Below, one piece after another: positions 15,299 through 24,258 of a stretch of DNA of 64,000 bases. Origin of the DNA: Aggregatilineales bacterium (GTDB lineage: Bacteria > Chloroflexota > Anaerolineae > Aggregatilineales > Phototrophicaceae). Each line of letters starts with the position of its first letter. The stretch's first letter is position 1. The position numbers and the translations under genes were made by a program. Where the stretch lies: positions 1 to 64,000 of the forward strand of contig JAUQWZ010000054.1 in NCBI GenBank assembly GCA_030834905.1, read 5' to 3'. A model generated the notes under the pieces. It saw only the letters and a program-made list of their open reading frames with translations. It did not search any database and had not been told where the DNA came from.

Positions 15299-16840
15299 AT
15301 GCTCTCCATCGTTCGTGCCTGTGCCATCGTCGGTCTTGACGGCTGTGTTGTTGAAGTCCAGACCGATTTTAATCCACGCGCCGGTTTGCCCTATTTTACG
15401 GTTGTTGGGCTGCCTGACAGCGCCGTAAAAGAAAGCCGCGACCGCGTCCGTGCCGCCATCAAGAACAGCAGCCTGGCGTTCCCCCAAAAAGGCTACACTG
15501 TCAACCTGTCTCCGGCAGATTTGCAGAAACACGGTCCCGCCTATGATCTGGCGATTGCCGTCGGCGTGCTTGCCGCGACCGACCAGGTGCCGATGGCGGC
15601 GCTGGAACAGGCGCTGTTCGTCGGTGAGCTTTCGCTCGATGGGAGCGTTCGACACGTGAAAGGCGTCATGGTCATGGCTTTGGCTGCCATGCAGGCGGGC
15701 TTTGAGCGCATCTACGTTGCCGCCGAAGATGCCCCGCAGGCGAGCCTTGTCAGCGATATTGACATTATTCCGGTGGAATCGCTGGGTCAGTTGGTCGAGC
15801 ATCTCTACGGGATGAACGTGATTCACCCATTTGTCCCGGACGCAGCGGCACTGAACGAAAACATCCCCCTTGCCGGTGACCTGACAGATTTCGCCGACGT
15901 CAAGGGACAGGAACACGTCAAACGGGCGCTGGAAATTGCGGCGGCAGGCGGACACAACCTGCGCATGTCGGGACCGCCCGGCGTGGGCAAAACCCTGCTG
16001 GCGCGCGCCCTGCCCGGCATTCTGCCGCCGTTAACCCACGAAGAAGCGCTCGAAGTCACACGAATCTATTCGGTTGCCGACATGCTCGAAAGCGACCACC
16101 CGCTGATGCGCACCCGTCCGTTCCGCGCACCGCATCACACCATCAGTCAAGCCGGTCTGGTGGGCGGCGGGTCAGTGCCGCGCCCCGGAGAGATCAGCCT
16201 GTCGCATCGGGGCGTGCTGTTTCTGGACGAGGCGGTTGAGTTCAGCACCAAGGCGCTGGAAGTCCTGCGGCAGCCGATTGAGGATAAGATCGTCACCATA
16301 AGCCGAGCCAGCGGCAGCCTCACCTTCCCGGCAAACTTCCTGCTGATTCTGGCGCTCAACCCATGTCCATGCGGCTACTTTGGCGACCCGGTGCGCCCCT
16401 GCACCTGCACGCCAACCATGATCACCCGCTACCAGAGCCGCCTGTCAGGTCCCCTGCTCGACCGGATTGACATTCATGTCGAGGTGGCGCGGGTGGATTA
16501 CGATAAGCTGCTCAACCTCGCGCCGGGCGAGCCGTCGTCAGTCGTGCGCCAGCGCGTCGAAAGCGCGCGCCAGCGCCAGTACGCGCGTTTCGCCGATTCC
16601 CCCGGACTGTTCACCAATGCCGATATGGGCGCGGGGCATGTCCAGCAGATGTGCCTGCTGGCACCGGAAGCCCGGCAGCTTCTCGACGTCTCGGTGCGGC
16701 GCATGAAGCTGAGCGCGCGCGCCTTTCACCGCGTGCTCAAACTAAGCCGCACCATCGCCGATCTGGACGACTGCGACGCGATTCAGGTCGTCCACGTCGC
16801 CGAAGCCATCCAGTACCGCCCCGCGCAGATGCAGGTATAA
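15299..16840 (+). CDS. comM: YifB/ComM family Mg-chelatase-like AAA+ ATPase
   Basis: ComM is a branch-migration helicase that aids integration of foreign DNA in natural transformation in some bacteria; in others its role is unclear. The 513-residue protein has the N-terminal ChlI-type domain (1-120) with VVGLPDSAVKESRDRVRAAI, Walker A GPPGVGKTLLARALPGI, Walker B GVLFLDEAVEFS, the PFRAPHHTISQAGLVGGG segment and a Cys-containing NPCPCGYFGD motif (about 358-367) typical of the family. The family-typical C-terminal region with RAFHRVLKLSRTIADL is present. It is monocistronic; its end lies 10 bases from the convergent DUF2283 gene. Confidence 0.93.
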   Translation: MLSIVRACAIVGLDGCVVEVQTDFNPRAGLPYFTVVGLPDSAVKESRDRVRAAIKNSSLAFPQKGYTVNLSPADLQKHGPAYDLAIAVGVLAATDQVPMAALEQALFVGELSLDGSVRHVKGVMVMALAAMQAGFERIYVAAEDAPQASLVSDIDIIPVESLGQLVEHLYGMNVIHPFVPDAAALNENIPLAGDLTDFADVKGQEHVKRALEIAAAGGHNLRMSGPPGVGKTLLARALPGILPPLTHEEALEVTRIYSVADMLESDHPLMRTRPFRAPHHTISQAGLVGGGSVPRPGEISLSHRGVLFLDEAVEFSTKALEVLRQPIEDKIVTISRASGSLTFPANFLLILALNPCPCGYFGDPVRPCTCTPTMITRYQSRLSGPLLDRIDIHVEVARVDYDKLLNLAPGEPSSVVRQRVESARQRQYARFADSPGLFTNADMGAGHVQQMCLLAPEARQLLDVSVRRMKLSARAFHRVLKLSRTIADLDDCDAIQVVHVAEAIQYRPAQMQV

Positions 16841-16850
16841 AAAGCACCGG

Positions 16851-17066
16851 CTACTTTTGCGCTGCCTTCTTGCTCAGGACAGTAAACGCGGCGGAAAACG
16901 GATTGTCAAGCTGTTTCGATGCGTCGAGCATTTCCAGCCCGACGATCTGTCCGTCGGCAGAATAATCGAGCGTAAAGCCATCGACCACATCTTCGCTGTA
17001 TTCGATTGGGGTTTGACTAAAAAGGATGCGCAGCACATCGACATCCATATCGTAGCTAATCTTCAT
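16851..17066 (-). CDS. DUF2283 family protein, probable partner of the DUF4258 gene
   Basis: This 71-residue protein begins MKISYDMDVDVLRI and contains a DGFTLDYSADGQIVGLEML segment, both typical of DUF2283, where an N-terminal strand pair with Asp residues is followed by a GxxxGxE(I/L)L-type turn. The function of the family is not established; members are often adjacent to DUF4258 genes, which suggests a toxin-antitoxin-like pair (inference). It starts 30 bases after the DUF4258 stop on the same strand, with GGAAGG upstream of the ATG. The C-terminal 25 residues (ASKQLDNPF onward) extend past the family core. Confidence 0.75.
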   Translation of the reverse strand: MKISYDMDVDVLRILFSQTPIEYSEDVVDGFTLDYSADGQIVGLEMLDASKQLDNPFSAAFTVLSKKAAQK

Positions 17067-17096
17067 TCGAGCAGCCTTCCATTGTCAGAATCAATT

Positions 17097-17573
17097 TTAG
17101 CGGTATGACTTGTGCTTGCGAACCTTCATCATCGTGATGATCGTCATCGGCGTTTCGTTTGAAACAATGACGCGCATAATCAGCCCGCTGGGAAGCTGGC
17201 TAAGATATTCAGACCGCCCTCCACCCAGGTTATTGATGAAGTCCGGGTCATCGAGCGTGCGTTCCAACTGCGTAACCGAAATGTTGCGTTCCTCCATGCG
17301 CTGTTCACTGTGGGCTGAATGAACGTAGTCTTCCCCTTCTTCAACACGCTGAACGTCAGCCGAAGGCGAAGCAGACGCAGCGGCAGGCGGCTGTGCGATC
17401 AGCCGCTGAACCGCCTGGTTACCGATGATGCCCTGCAATTGGAGAAGCTGGCGCGATGATGGATTTGCCTCAGACAGATCGTCCTTGCGGTGAATGATTT
17501 CCTCTGTGGTTGGCGCGGGTTTGGCGTGATTCCGCTGAACGTGACGCTGCAAATGAGATGGTATCCGCTGCAT
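17097..17573 (-). CDS. DUF4258 domain protein with injection-system-like N-terminal motif
   Basis: The 158-residue protein has two parts. The N-terminal part is basic and contains LLQLQGIIGNQAVQRLI (about 43-59), which closely resembles the L-Q-x-x-I-G-N-x-A-V-x-R-L motif seen near the N-termini of many proteins linked to extracellular contractile injection systems. After a Pro/Ala/Ser linker, residues 84-158 match DUF4258: HSEQRMEERNIS, then LERTLDDPDF, and a C-terminal pair of strands ending RKHKSYR. DUF4258 is considered toxin-like in several pairs. ATG at 17573 is chosen because an in-frame TTG at 17609 would coincide with the predicted transcript start. DUF2283 follows in the same operon. 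Confidence 0.7.
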   Translation of the reverse strand: MQRIPSHLQRHVQRNHAKPAPTTEEIIHRKDDLSEANPSSRQLLQLQGIIGNQAVQRLIAQPPAAASASPSADVQRVEEGEDYVHSAHSEQRMEERNISVTQLERTLDDPDFINNLGGGRSEYLSQLPSGLIMRVIVSNETPMTIITMMKVRKHKSYR

Positions 17574-17614
17574 GTGTGATTGTCCTCTCCCGTCGGCTGC
17601 GATGAACAAGATTC

Positions 17615-17642
17615 ATTATAAGAGGTTTCGGGTTCGGATGAA
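17615..17642 (-). promoter_or_regulatory. promoter of the DUF4258-DUF2283 pair
   Basis: Minus-strand TATAAT (17620-17615) is perfect. The best -35 is a weak TTCATC (17642-17637), 16 bases away. The start near 17608 leaves a leader of about 35 bases before the ATG at 17573. Confidence 0.5.
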
Positions 17643-17675
17643 TACGAAACGTTCCCAAAACCTGACAATTGAAGC

Positions 17676-17701
17676 TGATGTGGACTCCGCGAGCCACATC
17701 A
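17676..17701 (-). other. hairpin downstream of the M1-like peptidase gene
   Basis: TGATGTGG and CCACATCA form an 8-bp stem nine bases after the peptidase stop. The T-run is distant, so it is a possible transcript end or RNA 3' stabiliser. Confidence 0.4.
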
Positions 17702-17709
17702 ACCTGTCG

Positions 17710-19347
17710 TCAATTTGAGTCGCTGATTTCAGTCGATTCGGGCTGTGCGACTTCCACCACCGTCGTGCTCAGGTAGGCGGCGCGGGTGTTGTAGGTGCGC
17801 TGAAGCTGTTCCGGTGTCAGCAGCGACCAGAACAGATCGGGAGTCACCACGCGCCCGGTGCCAGCCTCGGCATAACGCCGCAGCCAGTCGAAGAAATCGT
17901 CGGTGCCGAGATCGCGCCGCAGCATTTCCAACATGCGCGCGCCGCGCAGGTAAACAGCATTGATGTACTCGCGGATAGAGGCAAACCGGTACACCGAACT
18001 GTCTACTGTCGCCCCGGCGTAGTCGTTCGGCACAAACGTGTTGACACGGGTTTGCCACCACCAGTCTTTCAATTCGGGGTAATACTCCTCAAAGAATACA
18101 AGCTCGCTGTAGGTCGCCAGCGCCTCGTCCAGCCAGGGCGTGGTCGCCTGATCGCTGCCCACCCGCGCGTACCACCACTGGTGCGACACCTCGTGGATGG
18201 TGATGATCGTCAGATAGGATGCCGGGCTGCCAACGTAGCTGCGGAACCAGTCCCCGCTGACAAATACCAGATCGCTGAACTCCATCCCATCCGGGAAATC
18301 GCCCTGCACAACGATAAAGCGGTCATACGGATAAGCGCCAAACAGGTCGGAATACATGGCGATGCTGCGCGCCGCTGCCTCAAGCGCGTGCGCGGCGCCG
18401 TCTACCTCGCCGCCTTCCGTTCGCACAACCGCATCGGCATAAGCATACATTTCGACCATGACGCCATTGCTGGCTTCCATCTCGGTCAGGTTGAATTGAT
18501 CGCTCATGCTCAGCGCAAATTCACGGGCGGCGGTATGGGTGAAATGCCATGTCGCCTCGTCATCCTGCTCAAGGCTGCCCGGCGCGGCGATCATCAATCC
18601 TTCCGGCGCGCCGCTGACATTCAGCGTCACATCCCAATCGGCGATATCCGACACAAGCTGCTCGCCAATCGCGACCACCTCATGCGTGATCCAGGTGCCG
18701 CCGCCGCGCAGGGCAACCGTCGCCAGCCAGTGTCCCAGGTTGAACTGGCGCGGCGTGTAGCCAAAGTAGCCCGAAAGCGCGCTGACGCCGTCGCCTATGG
18801 GCGGCACAAACAACTTGTAGCGCAGCCTCAGTTCCAGCGAACAGCCCGGTTCCAGCGACTCGCCCAGTTCAATGACCAACCGCCGCCCGGTCAGCTCATA
18901 GGCGGGAACCGCCACCCCGCTGCCGAATTCAAGCGCTTCCAGCGTAAACGCGCCGCCGACTCGGTTTGGCTCGACATTCATCACGATTTCGGGCAGGCTC
19001 TCGCTGCCCCGGTTGATATAGCGCACGTCCTGCCGCACTTGCAGCGAACGAGTCGGGTAATCGACATCGGCATAGACCGTGTGCGTGGTCGCTGGCTGAC
19101 CGGCGGTGGATACACAGTCAATTTGTGAGGCGGCTTCAGTCGATTCTGGCAGCGCGCTGGCGACGGGCTGAAGCTGGCGACTGAAGGTTGGCACCGGCGT
19201 GGTCTGGATGACGCGCAGTGTCGTCGAGGTTGGCGGCAGCGCCGACTCCGCCTGTATAAACGAACATCCCAGAATCGATAAACCCAGAGCAGAAGCGGCA
19301 AGGAATAAAGCCAGACGGAGACGATTGCTATTCATACTGCTGACCAA
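17710..19347 (-). CDS. lipoprotein metallopeptidase, M1/gluzincin family
   Basis: A 545-residue, probably surface-anchored zinc peptidase. The N-terminal signal ends in LGLSILGC (lipobox), followed by a Pro/Thr spacer and an aminopeptidase N-like beta domain (about 75-260). The zinc site is visible as HEVSHQWWYARVGSD, with the third ligand Glu about 20 residues further on in WLDEALATYSE. A helical region with YLRGARMLEMLRRDLG follows. The usual GxMEN exopeptidase motif is not obvious (MEFSDLVFVSG stands near that place), so substrate preference is unclear. The start may be TTG at 19347 (AAAGG at 7 bases) or the ATG four codons later. It lacks the large C-terminal domain of classical M1 enzymes. 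Confidence 0.85.
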   Translation of the reverse strand: MVSSMNSNRLRLALFLAASALGLSILGCSFIQAESALPPTSTTLRVIQTTPVPTFSRQLQPVASALPESTEAASQIDCVSTAGQPATTHTVYADVDYPTRSLQVRQDVRYINRGSESLPEIVMNVEPNRVGGAFTLEALEFGSGVAVPAYELTGRRLVIELGESLEPGCSLELRLRYKLFVPPIGDGVSALSGYFGYTPRQFNLGHWLATVALRGGGTWITHEVVAIGEQLVSDIADWDVTLNVSGAPEGLMIAAPGSLEQDDEATWHFTHTAAREFALSMSDQFNLTEMEASNGVMVEMYAYADAVVRTEGGEVDGAAHALEAAARSIAMYSDLFGAYPYDRFIVVQGDFPDGMEFSDLVFVSGDWFRSYVGSPASYLTIITIHEVSHQWWYARVGSDQATTPWLDEALATYSELVFFEEYYPELKDWWWQTRVNTFVPNDYAGATVDSSVYRFASIREYINAVYLRGARMLEMLRRDLGTDDFFDWLRRYAEAGTGRVVTPDLFWSLLTPEQLQRTYNTRAAYLSTTVVEVAQPESTEISDSN

Positions 19348-19468
19348 AGAGCCGCCTTTCGCGCATTTCCTGAGGGGAACTCAGCTTTCTAATCTCACGA
19401 AGCGTAACATATTTCGCCGAACTGTGTTATCTTAATCTGATGCTAATTTTCTGTTGGAGGCTAATTCC

Positions 19469-20383
19469 GTGGAATACGTCACATTACGCGAACAGCTGCG
19501 GGGATTGATCCAGCTTACGCGCTGGAAAGAATACGTTCCCTTTGTCGTCCCCCTCACGCTTGTTGGCGCATTGCTCGCCGCCCGACCAAACGACACCATG
19601 CTCGATCTGCGGTTAGTCGCGGTCACGCTGGCGAACATTCTCGCCGTTGCCTATGCCTTCATGATTAACGATATTGAAGACGCTCCCGACGATGCCCGCG
19701 ATCCGGCGCGCGCTGCCCGCAACCCCATCAGCAGCGGCAAGATCGGCGTGCGCATCGGCTATGCAGCCTGCCGTGTAGTGGCGGCGGCGACGCTGATTCT
19801 GTACGCGCTCGGCGGCGTGAACGTCCTGCTGATTGGCATTGCCACCGTGTTGTTGTCTCACCTGTATTCATGGCGACCGGTGCGGCTGAAGGCGTGGCCC
19901 GTCACCGATATTGTTTCGCACTCACTCATGTTAAGCGGTCTGCTGCTGCTGGCAGGCTACTTCATTTATCACGATAATCCGGGCGTCGTCTGGTTCGTTG
20001 CCGGCGGCGCTACCCTCGTCTCGATCTATGGTCAGCTTTACAACCAGCTTCGCGACTTTGACACCGACAAAGCCGCCGGGCTGTATAACACCGCCATCGT
20101 CCTCGGCGAGATGAATACCAAACGCGCCATGTATCTGGCGGTGGGGATGGCAGTCGTCTGCCTGCTGGCAGCCATCGTGCAGGGCGTGTTCCCGCTGTGG
20201 CTGGGGCTGGTGCTGGTCGCCGCTGTCGGCGTCAGCATGTTCTTCCGCCCGAAGACGGACATGCGCGGCAGCGTCGCCGTCGATGTCAGCGGGATGATGC
20301 AGGTGCAGTCGGTGGTGATCCTGAACGTGACGATTCTGGTCTGGTTCGCCGAGGTGATATTCCGGCAGGTGTTCCTGGGCTAA
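19469..20383 (+). CDS. UbiA-family prenyltransferase
   Basis: An integral-membrane enzyme of about 304 residues with roughly eight or nine helices, which attaches a polyprenyl chain to an aromatic or other acceptor, as in quinone, haem O, tocopherol or lipid synthesis. The first Asp-rich motif is NDIEDAPDDARD and the second is DFDTDKAAG, which bind Mg-diphosphate. The segment ARNPISSGKI matches the family. The GTG at 19469 is chosen because GGAGG stands 8 bases before it; a TTG five codons upstream would overlap that ribosome site. Two small membrane or lipoprotein genes follow almost without gap, so it heads an operon. The acceptor cannot be assigned. Confidence 0.88.
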   Translation: MEYVTLREQLRGLIQLTRWKEYVPFVVPLTLVGALLAARPNDTMLDLRLVAVTLANILAVAYAFMINDIEDAPDDARDPARAARNPISSGKIGVRIGYAACRVVAAATLILYALGGVNVLLIGIATVLLSHLYSWRPVRLKAWPVTDIVSHSLMLSGLLLLAGYFIYHDNPGVVWFVAGGATLVSIYGQLYNQLRDFDTDKAAGLYNTAIVLGEMNTKRAMYLAVGMAVVCLLAAIVQGVFPLWLGLVLVAAVGVSMFFRPKTDMRGSVAVDVSGMMQVQSVVILNVTILVWFAEVIFRQVFLG

Positions 20384-20384
20384 G

Positions 20385-20780
20385 ATGGGCTTCAACGACA
20401 TTCATAATATTCTCTTCAACGCCAGTATCCTGTTTACGTTGGTACTCGGCGTGTGGAGCGCGGTCATGGCGGCGCGGAACGAACCGATCTCGGGCAATTT
20501 CTGGGGCGCAGTTGCGACCTACGCTATTCTGGCGGGGCTGGTGCTGCTGGTTGGCGTCATCATGACGCTTCAGGGGCTTCGCCCGCAGCGAACCATCATC
20601 TACTACCTGTATATGATCTGGCTGGTGATCATTCTGCCGGGGCTGTTCAGCCTGCTGCGCGGGCGCGATGACCGCAGCGCCGCCCTTGCTTTCTCACTGC
20701 TTTGCTTCTTCAATGCGGCGACATCCTTCAGCATGTACCAGCGGAACGTAATCGGTCCCTGGCTGCTGCCAGATGCGTAA
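20385..20780 (+). CDS. four-helix membrane protein, unknown function
   Basis: 131 residues with four predicted membrane helices (about 12-32, 40-62, 70-90 and 97-118), each pair joined by short polar loops. No family recognised. It starts one base after the UbiA stop and overlaps the next gene by 8 bases, so it belongs to that operon. A supporting subunit or an unrelated co-transcribed protein are both possible. Confidence 0.7.
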   Translation: MGFNDIHNILFNASILFTLVLGVWSAVMAARNEPISGNFWGAVATYAILAGLVLLVGVIMTLQGLRPQRTIIYYLYMIWLVIILPGLFSLLRGRDDRSAALAFSLLCFFNAATSFSMYQRNVIGPWLLPDA

Positions 20781-21567
20781 ACGCTTCGTGATAATCTGGC
20801 TCGCAGCGCTGGCAGCCGCCGCCTGCGAGCCAGAAGCAACCCCGCTTCCCGTCGATATCGTCCCCACAACTTCCCCGGCGACCATCGCCGCTGCCCCACA
20901 AACCATGCGGTATGGCATCGACGACGCCGCGCTGCTGGTCATCCCGCCCGATGACTACGCCCTGCTGGCAGATACCGCCGAGATTGAGATCATTCCGTCG
21001 CCGTTCGATCCCGCGACACTGGCGGCTGAATACGACCTGGTGATCGGACTTGGCGATCTGCCTGAGAGCCAGCGCGCGCCATTCAGCGTCACGATTTCGC
21101 TGGCGCTGAACACCGCCCTGTCCCCACTTGACGACCCCGAACTCGCGGCGGTGGTGCGAAGCGCCATCCAGACGGATGCCTTCACGGCTGCGCTCGAACT
21201 GCCGGGCGCTGAAGCCCTGCCTCACGAAAGCCAGTCCCGGCAGGCGCTGCGCACGACCCTGGCGAATCTGGGGCTGCCCGACGGCTTCGATCTCAGCCTC
21301 GCATCCACCGGCGCGCCGGGTGCCGCCGCCGCAGCCGCGCAGTTAGCGGCTGTCGGCATTGAGACGCAGGTGAGCGAATTCGCGCCGGGCGAAGCGCCAG
21401 ACCTGAGCCGCTATCATCTGATCCTGACGACCCACAGCGAAACGCTTCCAGCCGCTTTCGACGCATCGGCGCTTGTCGCGCTGGCAGCAGTGCCGGTCAG
21501 CTATCGCGAAGCAGAAGGACTGACGATTGAGTTCACGCCCGGCGGGCTGCCGCTGGCGCTCCCCTGA
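20773..21567 (+). CDS. lipoprotein with a substrate-binding-like layout, unknown function
   Basis: A 264-residue protein with a signal peptide ending in the lipobox AAAC (Cys18). The mature part is Ala/Leu/Asp-rich, with alternating strands and helices and sections such as LGLPDGFDLSLASTGAP that recall the second lobe of periplasmic solute-binding folds (weak inference). It overlaps the preceding membrane gene by 8 bases, so the two may act together at the cell surface. No family could be named. Confidence 0.65.
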   Translation: MRKRFVIIWLAALAAAACEPEATPLPVDIVPTTSPATIAAAPQTMRYGIDDAALLVIPPDDYALLADTAEIEIIPSPFDPATLAAEYDLVIGLGDLPESQRAPFSVTISLALNTALSPLDDPELAAVVRSAIQTDAFTAALELPGAEALPHESQSRQALRTTLANLGLPDGFDLSLASTGAPGAAAAAAQLAAVGIETQVSEFAPGEAPDLSRYHLILTTHSETLPAAFDASALVALAAVPVSYREAEGLTIEFTPGGLPLALP

Positions 21568-21597
21568 TTACGACCCAGCGCTTTCCGGGTGTATAAT
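21568..21597 (+). promoter_or_regulatory. promoter of the DHH-CBS-PAP gene
   Basis: TATAAT (21592-21597) is perfect. A weak TTACGA (21568-21573) lies 18 bases upstream, directly after the preceding stop codon. The start near 21604 is about 30 bases before the GTG. Confidence 0.55.
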
Positions 21598-21633
21598 GCC
21601 CTCGATTCCTGCTCATAGAAACCAGGGACGGAC

Positions 21634-24258
21634 GTGCATCTTATCCTCAGCCATGAAAACGCCGACTTTGATGCGGTCGCCTCGATGCTGGCGGCACACA
21701 AGCTCTACCCCGACGGCTTGCCGGTATTGACCGAGCGCCAGAATCGTAACGTCGCCAGTTTTCTCGCCCTCTACCGTAATGGTTTGCCCTTTATCAGCCG
21801 CGACGACTACCAAGCCGGACGTATCCGGCAGATTACGCTGGTTGATGCGCGGCGACCGCCGCAGCTTCGCGGGGTGAAGCCAACCACGCCGCTGCGCATC
21901 ATCGATCACCACCCACTGACGGACGAACTGGGCGAACACGAAACGTTCACCGGCGACGAGGTCGGCGCGAATACCACGCTGATGGTGGAGATGCTCCAGC
22001 AGCACGATATCACCCTGACGACGCTGGAAGCGACGCTGCTGGCGCTCGGCATCTACGAGGACACCGGCTCGCTGCTCTACGGCAGGACGACGCCGCGCGA
22101 TATCCGCGCCGCCGCCTGGCTGGTCGAACAGGGCGCGGCGCTCGATACCGTCGGCAAATTTCTGGAACCGCCGCTGAACGACGAACAGCAGGCGCTGCTG
22201 GAAATGTTAATCACCGCTGGCGAAAGTCGGGTCATTCAGGGCTACACGGTGATCGTGGCGGCGGCAAAGCTGGATCACTATCTATCCGAGATCAGCTCGG
22301 TTGCCCACCGCCTGCGCGAAATGCTCGATCCGGCGGCGCTGTTCGTCATTGTCGAAATGCCTGAGGCGATCCATCTCGTCTGCCGGTCAACCGACGACGC
22401 CATCGACGCGGGCGAAATCGCGCGCGCCTTTGATGGCGGCGGGCACGAACGGGCGGCGGCAGCCACCCTGCATGGACTTTCACGCGAACAGGCGGTGGAA
22501 AAGCTGTGGGAACTGGTAAGCCAGCACATTCACGTCGCGCCGTCAGTGCCGCGCGTCCGCGATCTGATGTCGCTCGGCATTCGCACCATCGACGCCAGCG
22601 CCCACATCAACGACCTGGTCAGCCGCTTACGGCGCATTGGGCATGAAGGATTCCCGGTGGTCGAAAATGGTCAGATTGTCGGGCTGCTGACGCGGCGAGA
22701 CGCGGATCGGGCGCTGGAACACAGGCTCGGCAATGTGCCGGTACGCGATATCATGAACAGCGGCAGCGTCACAGTGACACCGGACGACACGGTGCTGACG
22801 CTTCAGCAGCGGATGGTTGAAAGCGGTTGGGGACAAATTCCGGTGGTCAACAGCGCCGGTAAGCTGATCGGCATCGTCACCCGCACCGATCTGATCAAAC
22901 ACTGGGCGCGGATGCACCCCACGGCTTCCACGCCGCCGCCGGAAGAAGTGACCGATGAGCAGATCAATTCGGTGCTGGGTGTCCCTGCCGGAACGCTGAT
23001 TCGCGCCGTGGCAGCCCACGCGCAGACGTCGGGCGTCGGCGTCTTTATGGTCGGCGGCGGCGCGCGCGATCTGCTGTTGGGGCGGCGCAACCTGGACATT
23101 GATTTTGTGGTCGAAGGCGACGCCATCGCCTTTGCCGACAGCCTGCGCGCCCGTTTTGGCGGCGATGTCAACAGCTTTCGCCCGTTTGGAACCGCCAAAT
23201 GGCGGCTGAACGCCGAAGCTAGCGAGGCGCTGGGGATTCCGAGCGCCTCGCTGCCCGATCATATCGACTTCGCCACCGCCCGCAACGAGTTCTACGAGCA
23301 TCCTACCGCCCTGCCCACCGTCTACAGCGGTTCGATAAAACTCGATCTGGGCAGACGCGATTTCACTCTCAACACGCTGGCGGTGCAGCTTAGTCCCGCC
23401 GCGCTCAAGGGACGGATTGTGGATTATTACGGCGGCTTGCGCGACCTGCGCGGCGGGGTCATTCGCGCCCTGCACAGCCTGAGCTTTGTGGATGATCCAA
23501 CGCGCATTCTGCGGGCGGTGCGTTTTGAGCGCCGGTTAGGATTTACTATCGAGCCGCGTACCGCCGAACTGATTCATACGGCGCTGCCGATGCTTGGGCG
23601 CATCACCGGCGAGCGCGTCCGCAACGAACTGACGCTGATGCTGCGCGAGCCTGAGCCGGAATATACCCTGCTGGTGCTTCAGGAGCGCGGCATCCTGCGG
23701 GCAATTCACCCGGCGCTGGTCGTTGGTGAGCACATCGTCAGCCAGTTCGAGCGCGCCCGCAGCGCTGACCGCTTCGTGCTGGTGGATGACATCACCGACC
23801 TGTACTGGCATCTGATTGCCACCCACGTCGAGCCAGCGGCGCTGCCCGGTGTCTGCGAGCGTCTGGTGTTTGCCCGCGCCAAATCCAGGTCGATGCAACA
23901 GGCGGTCTGGCTGCTGCGCAATGCCGACAAGCTCGAAAATCCGGCGCTTTCACCGAGTGCCATCGTGGAAAAACTGGACGAAATTCCCGATCTGGCGCTG
24001 TTCACGGTTTGGATCTCGTTAGAAAATCTTTTTGTTCAAAACCGGATTCAGCAGTATGCTACAAACTGGCGCTTCGTCCAGGCTGCGACTAACGGCGACA
24101 CGCTGCGCGACATGGGACTCCCGCCCGGTCCCTGTTTTGGACGACTGCTCCACCGCCTGCGCTCTGCCCGCCTCGACGGCGAAGTGAAGGACGATGGTGA
24201 AGAAGCGGCTTTGCTTCACCATCTTGTGGAGGAAGGTTATTGTGATGACGGTGCTTGA
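21634..24258 (+). CDS. DHH phosphoesterase - CBS - poly(A)-polymerase/tRNA nucleotidyltransferase fusion
   Basis: An 874-residue multidomain enzyme. Order: DHH phosphoesterase (1-150, SHENADFDAVASML and the DHHP motif), DHHA1 (about 200-300, FDGGGHERAAAATL), two CBS domains (about 305-430, binding adenine nucleotides), then a class II nucleotidyltransferase (about 445-874) with VGGGARDLLLGRRNLDIDFV, whose Asp pair binds metal, and the RNA-binding head. Similar fusions are known in deep-branching bacteria and cyanobacteria, where one enzyme adds CC or A to tRNA 3' ends. The DHH part may degrade oligonucleotides or cyclic dinucleotides. The start is GTG with AGGGAC upstream. The GNAT gene overlaps its end by 14 bases. 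Confidence 0.9.
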   Translation: MHLILSHENADFDAVASMLAAHKLYPDGLPVLTERQNRNVASFLALYRNGLPFISRDDYQAGRIRQITLVDARRPPQLRGVKPTTPLRIIDHHPLTDELGEHETFTGDEVGANTTLMVEMLQQHDITLTTLEATLLALGIYEDTGSLLYGRTTPRDIRAAAWLVEQGAALDTVGKFLEPPLNDEQQALLEMLITAGESRVIQGYTVIVAAAKLDHYLSEISSVAHRLREMLDPAALFVIVEMPEAIHLVCRSTDDAIDAGEIARAFDGGGHERAAAATLHGLSREQAVEKLWELVSQHIHVAPSVPRVRDLMSLGIRTIDASAHINDLVSRLRRIGHEGFPVVENGQIVGLLTRRDADRALEHRLGNVPVRDIMNSGSVTVTPDDTVLTLQQRMVESGWGQIPVVNSAGKLIGIVTRTDLIKHWARMHPTASTPPPEEVTDEQINSVLGVPAGTLIRAVAAHAQTSGVGVFMVGGGARDLLLGRRNLDIDFVVEGDAIAFADSLRARFGGDVNSFRPFGTAKWRLNAEASEALGIPSASLPDHIDFATARNEFYEHPTALPTVYSGSIKLDLGRRDFTLNTLAVQLSPAALKGRIVDYYGGLRDLRGGVIRALHSLSFVDDPTRILRAVRFERRLGFTIEPRTAELIHTALPMLGRITGERVRNELTLMLREPEPEYTLLVLQERGILRAIHPALVVGEHIVSQFERARSADRFVLVDDITDLYWHLIATHVEPAALPGVCERLVFARAKSRSMQQAVWLLRNADKLENPALSPSAIVEKLDEIPDLALFTVWISLENLFVQNRIQQYATNWRFVQAATNGDTLRDMGLPPGPCFGRLLHRLRSARLDGEVKDDGEEAALLHHLVEEGYCDDGA

